From Actinomortierella ambigua (Eukaryota; Mortierellomycota; Mortierellomycetes; Mortierellales; Mortierellaceae), in NCBI GenBank assembly GCA_016098155.1, contig JAAAJB010000022.1, positions 1 through 64,000 on the forward strand: 64,000 nt of DNA, read 5' to 3'. This document shows positions 1 to 11,219 of the stretch, in pieces; the first letter of the stretch is position 1; every line of letters starts with the position of its first letter. The notes under the pieces were generated by a model. The model was not told where the DNA came from. It was given only the letters and a program-made list of their open reading frames with translations, and searched no databases. Made by a program: the position numbers and the translations under genes.

Positions 1-651
1 TCCGCCAAGCTCTTTCTTAGCACCTGCTGGGGAGGGGATGGGCGACATAAAGGTCAGAACACATCAATCGTGCCGGCTGTTCAAAGTGAAAAATGATCAA
101 ATCTGACATGAAATTTAATTAGCACGCTTTTTGATTATGCTTTTTGAGAGCATGCCAAACAAATACTATGAAAGAGAAGCGTAGTCTACTACCCCTCTTT
201 ATTCTTTCATAGAGGGCAGCAATGGATCTCGGCAGGGCAGAGCGGCGGCTGGGGATAGGGACACCATCATCCTACATACAATAGGCGGCAGGCATATGAG
301 AGAAGAAAAGAGGAAGTTATGAGGGACACTAATTATATGCCGCCCACTGCTTCTCGTAGTGCACCATGTGCAGTATCTTGCCATCTCTTATAGCCCACGT
401 GATCGACCTATTGTTGCAAGCCCGAGGGTCTTGCTTGCAGGCTAATTAGTCCGTACCGAAGATGGATATTTATATAATTTCAAGGATGTGGTTTTGTTGT
501 GATACTACTTTTGTGGTTGCTATCGTCTTGTGTCCCTGCAGATATTTATAAGTTTGTCGAGCAATTAGTAGTGTGGTGACAACCAGATCATAATCGAGAG
601 TGCTGCCAGTCCAAGACCACGGAGGACCCAGCGTCAACAGCTGACTAATCG
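1..651. other. Gene-free stretch at window start
   Basis: No convincing coding sequence is visible. The short open frames here do not begin or continue like real exons and resemble no family I know. The stretch is AT-rich with scattered short homopolymers. Confidence 0.5.
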
Positions 652-792
652 TCAATAGGCTGGCATGTCATCCGCTTTGCAATAGACAGGAAATGGTGCA
701 GAATAGTCCTCGTTCTCGTAGAAATACCTGGCCGTCTTCATCTCGAACATGGCTTCTTTGAAAAAGAAGTGCTTTGGAGGGAGTAACATCAT
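652..792 (-). CDS. Possible small ORF or orphan last exon (46 codons)
   Basis: An ATG-initiated frame on the minus strand ends in TGA. It has coding-like composition: rich in Phe, Tyr, Glu and Lys, for example FEMKTARYFYENEDY, without low complexity. It lies 155 bp downstream of the secreted-protein gene on the same strand. A TACTAAT-like branch-point sequence lies just upstream, so this could be the last exon of a longer or broken gene. No family is recognised. It could equally be a chance frame. Confidence 0.25.
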   Translation of the reverse strand: MMLLPPKHFFFKEAMFEMKTARYFYENEDYSAPFPVYCKADDMPAY

Positions 793-946
793 AGTATGTA
801 ATTAGTAGCACCCTATGACACCAGGTGGAATAACGCAGCTCTTTTGACCCTTTACTGTTGTACCACTAATTATTTGAAAAGATAAAATCATGACATATCA
901 AATCTACAAATATAAAAAGTGATATCGATGATTTTTGATGGCTGCT

Positions 947-1348
947 CTATGGTTCGGGCGACTGAGAGATTGCTTCTCCGAAGGGGAATTGAAAGGTCAC
1001 ACCGTCATAAGTTACGTAAATCTTCAGTTCGTCATTGTTTGTTGTATACTGAAGTGGATATTGTTGTCCATTACTTGTGAGAAAAATGTTGGGAGGGAAT
1101 CCGGCGAGAGTGAGTGTGATGGGATTCCCGGAACTGTCGTTAATAGTGATGGGAGAAGGAAGAGCGCGGTACGTGCCCTCAGAATAACCGTAATATATAT
1201 TTTTTCCGTTGCCGTAGGACACGAGTTTTATTGGGTGCCGGAGAGAGCTTGCATCGACATAATCATTTCCCTGCACAAGATAGTTGTTAGCGATGGAAAA
1301 CAACGCGACTGTCATGGCGAAGAAAGAAAGAGGGGAGCGTGCAATCAT
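947..1348 (-). CDS. Small secreted protein, hypothetical (133 aa)
   Basis: This is a single-exon frame with an ATG start and TAG stop. The first 27 or so residues form a signal peptide: a positive N-end (MIARS), a hydrophobic core (FFAMTVALFSIA), then a polar stretch. The mature part is about 105 residues, rich in Tyr, Asn, Thr and Pro, with no cysteine. It has repeated beta-strand-like segments (ITINDSSGNPITLTLAG, YPLQYTTNNDELKIYVTY), suggesting a small beta-rich extracellular protein. No family is recognised. A TATAAATA box lies about 100 bp upstream of the start. A longer open frame on the opposite strand lacks an ATG and is read as a shadow. Secretion is inferred from the signal peptide only. 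Confidence 0.7.
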   Translation of the reverse strand: MIARSPLSFFAMTVALFSIANNYLVQGNDYVDASSLRHPIKLVSYGNGKNIYYGYSEGTYRALPSPITINDSSGNPITLTLAGFPPNIFLTSNGQQYPLQYTTNNDELKIYVTYDGVTFQFPFGEAISQSPEP

Positions 1349-1445
1349 GGTTCAGAGCTGAGACGAAGAAACACGACTGCTCGTAGAGGGGAGGTGTATG
1401 GTGGGATGACAAAAGAAATCGCGAAAGAAGTGTGGTCTGCCTATT

Positions 1446-1453
1446 TATTTATA
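1446..1453 (-). promoter_or_regulatory. TATA box of the secreted-protein gene
   Basis: TATAAATA on the minus strand, about 98 bp upstream of the ATG at 1348. Spacing and match suggest a genuine core promoter with a short leader. Confidence 0.6.
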
Positions 1454-2600
1454 GTGGGAGTTTTTCTTTATCAGTCTCCATTGATCACGAGCATTCATGC
1501 GAAAGTCCACTTCTGTTGTCCACTCCTGTTACACCGATGTAGAACTGTCGAAAGGGAACAATGGGGCAAGAACACCGTCGGCGTCAGAGTGAATATGATA
1601 TATTATGCTTTCACAAAAGGCACATTAGACCTGCCCTACATCTTCATGCTTCAGCTACTGGTTTTGGTGCCCCTTGTGAAATCTCCGCCTCCTCGAAAGG
1701 CTTGAACTCTCCCTGCCCTCTAGTTTTCTCCTTTGTTTGCATCCCTGCTTCCTCACTCGGCCCTCGATCATTTTTATAGCATACCTCTTCCCTCCCTCTG
1801 CCCTTGACCTTTTTTTCTATCCTGCCAAGCATACCTCCTTCCTCACTCCCACACATCGCACATCTTACCGACATCCCGCTATTACTCAGTCTCCAGTCAG
1901 ACCACATCCATCGCGCGGTGCCTCCCACCCTCCACTACCCCACCCGAGGAGAAGGGTGTACGTAAACAGTAGCACAAACGAACAAAGCTGCGCGCTGTAT
2001 TCGGCGAATATGTTGCTACTGATACCTCGGCAGTCGCGTATCATGTCATGCAGTCGCCCGGTGAAGAGTTTGTTCCTAGATGACAAAATACATTGACTTC
2101 TAGCCCCGAGCTCTATATGATCATGAGAAGAGGTATACCTGCTTTCAAGAAGGAGAGCTGCTGGTCATCACCTTTGCTCATTGTTGCTTTCATTCCAAAT
2201 ACTGGCTGGGCGGAAGGAACCGTTCTTGGGATGCAAAGTGATAGTGTCTATCGACCTGGCATCGTGAACGTCATTCCTGACACCCCTTTCATGAGCCATT
2301 CCTACTCATGTGGCAAACGATGATCTTAACGGTCAAGTCTCCGCGAGCTTGCGTGCTCCACATGCAGAGACGGTTGAGGCACAATCTCATATCCGCAGTT
2401 TAGCTGAATGAATCTTTCATACAACTCTATCGAGTCATTGATCGCACTTTTGTTTTATGATACAACAAGAAAATGAACAAAACGCTTAAGAGAACACGGG
2501 ATAGAGAAATGGGGGGGGGAGAAAGGGGAGTAGAGAGGAAGAGAGCTTTTATGTCCCCCTCTCCCTCTCCGGAAGAAAGTGTGCCTTTGGTGAAGCAATA
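1454..2600. other. Intergenic region, CT-rich, no gene seen
   Basis: Between the secreted-protein promoter and the 3' end of MED13. A pyrimidine-rich tract at about 1700-1950 resembles the CT-rich 5' flanks of other genes in this window. No frame begins with a credible ATG and extends usefully. A G/A-rich stretch near 2510-2540 precedes the MED13 stop on the other strand. Confidence 0.5.
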
Positions 2601-5600
2601 TTAATCTTTGACAAGAAGCAGCACACGCGACAACCGCTCAAGAAGGACAAGATGCAAGGGCAAGCAGTTGGTAGGAACCGAAGCAAGGGACAGATGCGAC
2701 AATGCATGGAACTGCTTCAAAAGGTCTCGCATCACATTGAGCGACGAGGTCGATGCAATGCCCTGCGATGCACCTTGAGCGCTCGTCGAGCTCGAACTAC
2801 CAGCTGATCCTCCTGCTACTCCCGACATTCCTCCGCCACCATTGACCAGCGACGACGACCCGGGATAGCTGCCGAGCGATGGCGATGATGACGTTGCATA
2901 TGGGGATGACTGGTGGCCATAAAAGGGTGAGGCAGATGCTGGGCCTGGAGAGTTGGGGTTGGCACTGCTTGACAAGCGATGTTGCTGACGCGGCTGTTGA
3001 GGTGTCTGCTGCTGACCGGTTTTCACGCCGTGATGGTGATGGCCTATATGGGCGACAAGGTGGACTTCCACGCCCAGTGACTCAAGACCATGCCTCTCTC
3101 GAATGACTGTGCTCGACTGAATGGGCACTTGCATCAAATACCCTGTTGCGAGTGGCAGCACAATCTCGTTGCCTGAAAGCGTCGTCCAACTAGGCTGTTC
3201 TTCCTTGGACGAGTTTTGATCAGTGGTATTAGTTGACTCTGCCCGCTCATGCGTTGCGGCCGACGGCTTATTAGAGGGGGCATCGTTCTCCATCTTGATA
3301 TCCTCGCCCATGGAGGGATCCCCGTCTTCCTCAGTCTTGACTGCAGCTAGCCTAGAGTCCGGCGTCGCAGAGGCAGAAGGCAAAGACGATGACGTGGCTG
3401 ATGACGATGAAGAAGATGAGCTTGAGGTTGAACTGGAAGCGCCATTGGAGAGTAATTGAGGGTTCAGCAACGCCACGCTCGGATCATGGCCTGGGATAAT
3501 GAGTGGTATCCGATGGTTAATCACCATACCATACATCTGGCTGGCTCCGTTCTCAAGCACCTCGCTACCAAGAGAATCGCCACCAACAACACCCATTGCG
3601 GCAGTTACTCCACCAGGCGTCGTTGCTGAAGGATATCCAATGCCGCCACCAATGCCCACGGTAGGCGCGCCAGCAATTCCAAGACCCAAGCCACCTCCAA
3701 GGATTCCGTTCACGCCTAGAGCGCCGGCACTCATTGGCGTCGAGGGTGTCGGCGTCGAGCCAGGGGTGGAGGACAAGGTCGACACGTTCGGGAGGGGTGT
3801 GGTTGTCGAAGAGTTGAGGTTGGGTGTGCTGATGGATGGCATGCCTTGCGAGAGCATTCCCGAAGGATTCGGAGTTGTGACGCCACTGCCAACCGGCGTC
3901 ATACCACTTGTCAAGCCCTCGGAAATACCGCGTCCAAGTGGGAAGAGGCGCATTGCCGACTCAATGTTGACTGCTACAATTGAAACGCTGTGTGCATCCT
4001 TGGTAATTGTTGTCCATTCAGCCAGCTCCGACCGCGAGATCAAGCCCAGCTTGGTGATCACTGTCTTCCATGCAAAGCTAGCTCGCTTCTGATAGAGCAA
4101 CGTTTTGGTCCAGATCTCGCGCATGCACTCGACCAATGTCCATCGGGTCTTTCGTGAGTCCTGCTCCTTTCTGCGCACACGGCCGCGAGATGTCGTTGTG
4201 GTGACAACAGACATGCCTACGCCATGGCGACATCCCTTCAGATCCAATTCCAGGTGCTCAAGCATCTCGCCTCGATGGTCGGTCCAAACACAAACCAGCC
4301 AACGCTCATCCATGCTCAGGCTGTATCCAACATGCATTGTTGCCGGTGTGCGTGGCATTGTGTTGGGCTTGAGATGTAGGGAGTAGTGGATGGATGATGG
4401 TGCCGCCTTGGCAAGTGCAAACGCCGGTGCATAGACACTCGCTTGAGCCTCCACTTTCGATGATTGCTAAAATGTCCAAAAAAAAATTAAAAAGTAAACG
4501 GTAAGCCGACGAAACCTACCAAAAGGGCAAGTCAAAAGAATGACGAGCGTTTGTATCAAGACCTACCAATGATCGCTCGAGCGCCACTTTGCATCGCTGA
4601 TATACCGAAAAGGCGAGCTGACGCAGTCCGAATCGAAGGAGTCCACCAAATGCAGTCGGATATAGGACATGATGGACAGGCACCATCTGTAAAATGAGCC
4701 GCTCCTTCTGCTGTTCAACGGCTGCAATGGGGGGCTGTGAGACGGGAAGGGACGAATGGAAACAACCTTTAAGCACTGAAAAGCACCGGGCAAGGTCGAA
4801 ATAACTAGCACCATGACTAAACGGGTTCACCATGTATACAGCGATATGCGCGTCCTTCTGGCTGGAACTTCCCAAGAGTGTGCCCAGTTTCCGACTGCCC
4901 TCGACAAGACTACGAACCCGACGTGCTTCCTGTGTCTCTCCTGGCGTTGATGCTATTCGAGGTTGAGAATTGATAGGTCAATATACACACCCAAAGAACA
5001 TAGTGAGCACGATTCAAAAATAATCATAGTCAAAAGTTCCAACTTACGGAGTAAAGGCACGGGGTACAAGCCAGGTTTGCCATCTGGCACATCACCAGGT
5101 ACATGTTGCCCCAGCAAGGAGGTCTAGATAAGTCAGGAGAAAACGTCATGCAATTGTGAGTAACTTCATGGTGACAGCTAACACTACTTTTTCACAATGC
5201 ACCCATCAAGCCAACATACCTCGAAGAGGCTGCTCAGTTCTTTCCAAAACTTGACCACAGCACTTTCCATGTCTGCACCTTCAGGGTAAAGGACGTAGTA
5301 CACAACGCTCTTTTTAGCCGAATAGGGTTCGAGGCTCAGTTTCTCCCAAAAGCGGAGGATGGTTGGTGACGCCTCTAGCCATTCGTCATTGTGGCCCACG
5401 ACGATATCGGGTGCAGCCATCTGGAAAAGAGCAGGCTCCGCAGGCTTTTTCTTCTTGACCTGGAACTTGCCATACTTGGTAGGCGCAGGCTGCACCTCCG
5501 CGAGTGAAGAGTACTGGAAGAGCGACAGCGGGCCTTTCATCGTCACAATGTTGCCTACGTTATTCTGCGTGTGCTGGTGGTGGACAGCAGTCATGCCCAT

Positions 5601-8600
5601 TTCCTGTGCTGCCTCTGAAGGGATGGGAAGAGCAGGGGTGTCGTTCTGGTTGGCGCGAAGATGCTCAAGAGCCTCAAAAACTGCAGCCTTGATCTCCATC
5701 ATCTTTCTCAACGAGTCATCACACAGGGCGGGAACAGAGGGTACACCTCCGAAAAGAGTGTCGGCCAATGTCCTACGCCGAGCGACCATGACATGAAAGC
5801 TCTGACCGTCAGATACGTCGCCGCTAGAACCGACCGTTTCGTTCGACTCGGCGAAAGGGTATTCGCCCAAGATGGCTTGCTCACAAAGAACCCTCACAGA
5901 ATCGTAAAAGTATCCCACTGCAAATGCTTCCTGTAACGCCGTTCGCTCATTGACAAGGGTCGGGGGCGCGGCCGCGAAGATCACTGGAAGGAAAGGACTG
6001 TCAAACTCAGAGTCCCGATGGTACATTTCGACAGATCCCCAGATCTTCATCTTGCGATCAGCAGCATGCCATCTTTCTCCAGCTAAGGTCGGGAGAGAAG
6101 TAATAGAGAGGCCAAACATCCTTGATGCAAGCTCATGATGGATCGATGACGAAAGAACCATTGCCACCAGTCGTGCGGAGCTAATTCCACGAGCCTTCCA
6201 TCGTCGTTTGCCGTTACGAAGTGAATGGAACGTAAGCTCCCCGACGCTTGGTTCACGGCGATAGCCCTCATCTCCACTCTCCTCGTCACTCGAATTGCTG
6301 CCATCACCCTCACTGTCGCTGCTGCTGCCACTGTCCGCCTCGTCCTTGCTAGTGATCAGCTGAGACGGGGTCTCTCGAGAGTTGAGCGCCTCTCCTTGTA
6401 TGGTGTGATGAGGCATGGCCTCGGCGACAGAGGCAAGCCCGAGATTTGGGACGACAGTTGAACGACGGGTTGGAAGAGTGCTTGATCGGCGAACTCCTCC
6501 TGTGATCAATTTTCTTCGAATCTTGGCATCTAGCTGTGAGACCTCGATTGCCAAACCAGGGTGGTATTGAGGCCCGTACATGGATATCGGAAAGAATGCA
6601 GCGTCGTTTCTTGAACGATCACGAATGTAGGACCTTCTCCTCTTGAAGAGTGGCTTGTACATGAAACGTCCTCCAAAGCGATACTTGGTGTCATCGACTG
6701 AAGGGCCACTCACAATGCGAAGTGGAGAGAATGAGCGCGGTATGAGACTCTGTAGGGGTAAGAACATGGACTCGACCAATACCACGGTAGGGTCAAGCAC
6801 CGCAATCGAACTGGATGGGGCAGCCGCCACAGAGGTTGTCAGCTCAAACGTTGATGGTTGAACTTCGATAGGTGGAGGCGCGACAAGAGTTGCTGTCAAT
6901 GATGGGATAGGCAGTGGGTGTGGTGTCGCGGCATTATGAGATCCCGGCGTCTGAGTATCCATTCCTGTAATGAAGGTGTCGCTTGAAGGGGTCGCGCGTG
7001 CTGTCTCTTCGGTGTTCAGAGCAACGGTCTCCACGACGGTGGACGGCTTATCGGCTAGTCCAGTAGACAGGGGCGTACTCATCGGTGGAGTAGGTTGTGT
7101 AAAAGTGGCCATGTCGAACTCTATGTCCATGAACATGCTGTCAACGCTACCGAGGCTTTCAACGGTGGTAGGGATTGAGGTCGTCGGAATAGCTGCTGAT
7201 ATTGCAGTAGACAAAGATCCAAGGTCTTGACTGACAATGGCGGGGGCGATTGACATAGAAGTGGCACTTGTTACAGCTGCCAGTGACACAGTTGTTGAAA
7301 GAGACCCTGTCAATGAGTCAAACGCTGATGAAAGGGGGTCCAACACCGGCATTCGAGATCGTCTTGGTTGCTACCCAGCAAAAGGGAAAGTACCAGTTAA
7401 CTACCATGAACGCTGTGAAGCAATAAACAGATCGACCAATGCACACGTGTACATAGACTTACCTCATCAAAGAATGAAAAATCATCCTCTGTGATTTCTT
7501 GTGTATCCCAATCCCCAAGGTCGTCCGTATTGCTACTACCAAACATCCTCATCATGGGATTCATGTCCATCAGCTCTGGGATCTCACTTGGCATGTCAAT
7601 AGGAAGCGAGAAGTTGGATCCAGCCAGGTTTGTGGCGGTCGACGTTCCATCAGGTTGGGGCGGTGGTTGCTTTGTCTCCCCTTCCCCGGCAGGCGTGGCT
7701 AAAGTACTGTAATGTTGGAAGAGGAACAACCATCCGGATAAGCAACGTGAACTTAAAATGAAGCAGCTTTCTACAAGTAAAGCATAGGGTGCACAAGGTA
7801 CCTGCTCTCACTAGGCTGGCCCGTCTCTGAGGTGGTATCTCCTCGCCATAGCCCATTTTGTCCAGGTGTAGCTGCGGAGGATCCTGGTTCGTGAACCACC
7901 GGTTGTGCAAAATTACTGTTGGTTGTAGGCTTTCGTACCCAGCCGTCTGCCTCTAGCTCCTTCTTTTTGTATTCCCGAGAGACTTTGTTACGAGCTCTTG
8001 GCAATGGTGGTGCCATGGCTGCTGGAGACTCTTGCTCCAAAGGAGAGGCATCAAGAATCTTGGCGTCCATGGTGGCACAAGAATTGAGGACAAGCGAAGT
8101 CAAGTAGCCATGGGGGTCAGTGTATCCCCAATAATCAAGCCGGTCGATACCCCCTGAGCGGCTGCCTGCTTCACGCTGTTGGTATGCGTCCAATTGCTGC
8201 TGCAGAAACATGGATTGCTGTTGTTGTTGCTTCTGCTGCTGCTGTTGTTGTTGTAATTGTTGTTGGTGAAGGATATGCTGTTGCTGCTGCCATGCCGATG
8301 AACCGGCCTTGAGACGATTCCTTGGCTCGGCAAGAACTGGGGGATGGTCCAAGATGGGTGGGATCAACTTGGGCACGGACGGCAGCGTAGAGGCATTCCA
8401 AGACTTTTCTTGCCATGCCCATGTCGTGAATTTTGCCCCGAGATCCTCAATGAACCCAAGGTTTCTTGAGCCAAGCCCGTCCGATCCACCTGCATCACTT
8501 GGTGCTTCCTTGAGTGATACTGGGACAAAAACACGCTCGGCAGGATAATGCACGATAATTTCATTCCCGCCTGACATGATAGCCACTGTAACAATTCTCG

Positions 8601-10131
8601 GTAGTGGCTCTGCTCCAGGTGATGGACTGGATAAGCTGGACGTCGCACCTGATGTCCCGAATAGGAACGACCACTCCTCCGTGCATTGGTTGGCGAGGTC
8701 CGACGACAACTCAATTTGCTCCGCAGATTTCAGGAATGCCCGAGTTCCTGAAGGGCTCAGTACAACTAAGTGTAAGGGATGACAAACATAGTGTTGGTGA
8801 TTCACTTCTCTTTTCTGCCACCTATATTATCGAACCGTGTCTTCCACGAATGGTGAATGATACCTTCTAACGGGTTATTCGCTGGCTCATTCGGTAAGAG
8901 ATCTGAGGCTGCGAGAGGTCGTATCCGAGCATGACGAAATGTTGGTTGAAAGATCAAGTTTGACGAAGACATGTACATGGACAAACCGCATGCAAGGATT
9001 GTCCTGAAAGAAAAAAAAACAGGCGAAGGGACGAGTAAGCAGTAAAAGGATAAACGCGAGGATGAGTATGCCTTAGTTGGGAAAAGATAACTGATAGTTG
9101 TCCTCAGAGTTGCTTGCATAAAACGATCCTTACATTGGCTCCATCTTAGGGTATCTGGGAAGCATTGAGCGGTCCAACGTCCTTTGGGTCGACTGTGGAA
9201 ACACGTATAAATCTCCAAGACGAACGCCTCCTTTCGACATCATTCCCCTTTAAGAAAGAAGTAAGGTCAGTCAACTGCTCGGCTTAGAGCCATGAAACAA
9301 TAGAGAGGTCGAAATCGACACCATCGCCATGGAGCATACCTGTCCAGCAGATTACGGAATGCAGCCATCAGAGTGTCGTACTCTGGCAAGTCACCCCCTG
9401 GGTATCCTGTATGAAGCCCGCCATGCGACGTTGGTTGCGATAGTAAAGCGTCCTGATTGGCGAACAGAGCTTCCCACGTGACGATACCAGAGTTGCGCTC
9501 TAACACAAGGAGGGATATAATGAATGGATCAGCAGGGTGCATCACTAAAAGTCCATGTCCATGTCATAGCACAGGGAGTGCGAGAATTACCTTGGAGAGC
9601 CTCAAGCTGAAAGTCGTGTGGTCCAGTAGGGTCGACAATCCAGAACACCCAGAGCTCACGCTCCAATGTGGAGGATGGCCTTGTGCTGCTATGACTATCA
9701 CTCTGTCGCGATCGCGCTTTCCCGTGGGTGGGTGAGTATCGCCATTCTGCCGGAAAGCCTCGTTGTAGTAACCGTACAAAGCTGGTGAATAGTGGATCAG
9801 GTTCGTTGAAATTCAACCACGCACAATCTTGACGATAGCCACTGGCTGCTGTTGCGGCACTCCTCCGAGATCCTGCATCTTGGCTGAGGTAACGGGCGTA
9901 TTGCTTCCTAGGACATGTGTACGTGTATCGTGTGTATCGGATAGCTGAGAGGTCCGACTTTTGTTTTTTGAAAGTGTAGGACACAAAGAAGTGTTAGCAA
10001 GCTTTCGTGGGCCAAGAGGTCCGACAATATGGCCAGGCGCTGGGAGGGGGGCATCAACATACGATGCAAAAGACATTTGTGGGGCAGCTGTCGGTTAGAA
10101 TGGCTGCCATGTTGGGGTCAAGATGGAGCAT
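2601..10131 (-). CDS. MED13: Mediator complex subunit 13 (CDK8 kinase module), 11 exons
   Basis: Mediator subunit linking the Cdk8-cyclin C-Med12 module to core Mediator; nuclear. Exons by GT-AG and phase: 10131-10063, 9957-9591, 9499-9340, 9247-9134, 9003-8864, 8804-7802, 7706-7463, 7370-5220, 5123-5048, 4952-4567, 4466-2601, giving 2191 residues (human MED13 has about 2170). The N-terminal domain shows RELWVFWIVDP, GVRLGDLYVFP and LHLVVLSPSGTRAF, matching the family's ELWIFWW, RIGKWFV and VILCPFGLNG blocks. The middle is Ser/Thr-rich with a poly-Gln run (about 8175-8290). The C-terminal domain shows LRFWEKLSLEPYS, VYYVLYPEGADMESA, HIAVYMVNPF, LSMDERWLVCVWTD and ends NCLPLHLVVLERL, the family's usual terminus. 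Start: ATG at 10131, with another in frame at 10110. Exon 10 contains an optional 45-nt in-frame intron (GTTGTT...TTGCAG), which would give 2176 residues. Confidence 0.93.
8175..8290 (-). repeat. CAG/CAA repeat encoding poly-Gln in MED13
   Basis: On the plus strand the tract reads as TTG/CTG triplets; on the coding strand it is CAA/CAG. It encodes an interrupted glutamine run inside the disordered middle of MED13. It is probably length-variable between strains. Confidence 0.8.
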
Positions 10132-11219
10132 GTCCGCTTGATGCTGTCTGAGAGTCTCACAAGCATGCAACTGTGAGTGGACAAACAAGGGAGAAGGGGG
10201 GCAGAGCGATGGGAGCGCTGCAGGCGGATGCACTGGGAGGAACGGAGCCGAGAAGTTGACAGAGGTCTCCTTTGGCGACAACTGGGAACGAAGAAGGAAC
10301 AGGAGGTGGGGCTCGCTGCGGCCTACAAGGTCATTGCAACATACACACGCTGCAGGGATGTAGGATGCTGGGCGGCAAGACAGAAAGAGTCAAAGGTGAG
10401 AGCACAAAGTGAGTGAATTGCTCGAGAGAGACGCGAGATGGAGACGATGATAGGAAGGAAGGAGGGGAGGAAGGAAAGGACGAGCACCCATTGACAGACA
10501 ACAGACAGACACACAGACACAGACACGATCAGGGCACAGCCAATGCGATCTTGTGATATCCATGACGTATTGGGGGAGGGGGGAGGGGGGAGGTGGCGAC
10601 AAACCGGCGCGGTCTGGCGCCGTATTATTGGCCCCCCCCCTCCTTCCCCAGAGTACTATCCCTCACTTTTCTTGACTGGCTGGCTGGCTTCTTCTTCCTC
10701 CTCCTTCTCTCCCCCAGATCGGACACGGCCCACCCATCCTCCCACCTACCCACCCCTTCCTCCTCCGCCTCGTGGGTGCCTCCCGATTCATCCCAACAGA
10801 AACGAAGATTACCTCGCTCTCATATATCATTCGCTCCCCCTTTTTTTTGCACTCATCGTCGCTGCCCATTCCTCCACGTTGTTCAACCCGAAGAAACGTG
10901 TGATTTCTGGTCGTGTGTGTGTGTGCCCCACCCCCTGTTCGACGTTGTTGCCGTGCGTTTCTGTGTGCCTATTCCCCCCCCCCGTGGTACTCTGCAAGGG
11001 CTATTTCTGACATACCCACAGGCTCTGTTCCGTCGAGAGCAAGCAGCTGCCCCAAGAGAGAAAAAGAGAGTGTGTGTTGTGTGTGTGTGTGAACCACAGT
11101 TTTTGAATTCTTTTCCCAGCCCAGTGGAATCGTATTTTTGATCCTCCCTGCCTCCCATCGTGCCTCCCAAGATCATTTTCCACCATCTGCTTGCAAAGCA
11201 ATCAATCCCTGACACAGCC
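10132..11219. promoter_or_regulatory. Shared divergent promoter region of MED13 and the Mei2-like gene
   Basis: About 1.1 kb separates two divergent ATGs. It contains a GGAAGG/GGGAGG purine tract and ACAGAC repeats near 10450-10530. A long C/T-rich stretch (10620-10860) and a GT microsatellite (about 11070-11091) follow. Open frames here are low-complexity and lack ATG starts. No TATA box is evident. The layout suggests CT-element promoters typical of housekeeping genes; coregulation of the two genes is not shown. Confidence 0.5.

Noticed and set aside
1..48. Minus-strand ATG with 16 codons running off the left edge
   Set aside because: Too short to judge; composition is Pro/Ser-rich and no promoter is visible.
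935..1705. 256-codon open frame on the plus strand opposite the secreted-protein gene
   Set aside because: It starts at TTG, not ATG, has no signal peptide or domain, and lies antisense to a gene with a signal peptide and TATA box.
10543..11141. Overlapping plus-strand frames of 155 and 182 codons in the MED13/Mei2-like promoter
   Set aside because: They are C/T-rich low-complexity translations (Pro, Ser, Leu, Phe) of a promoter tract.
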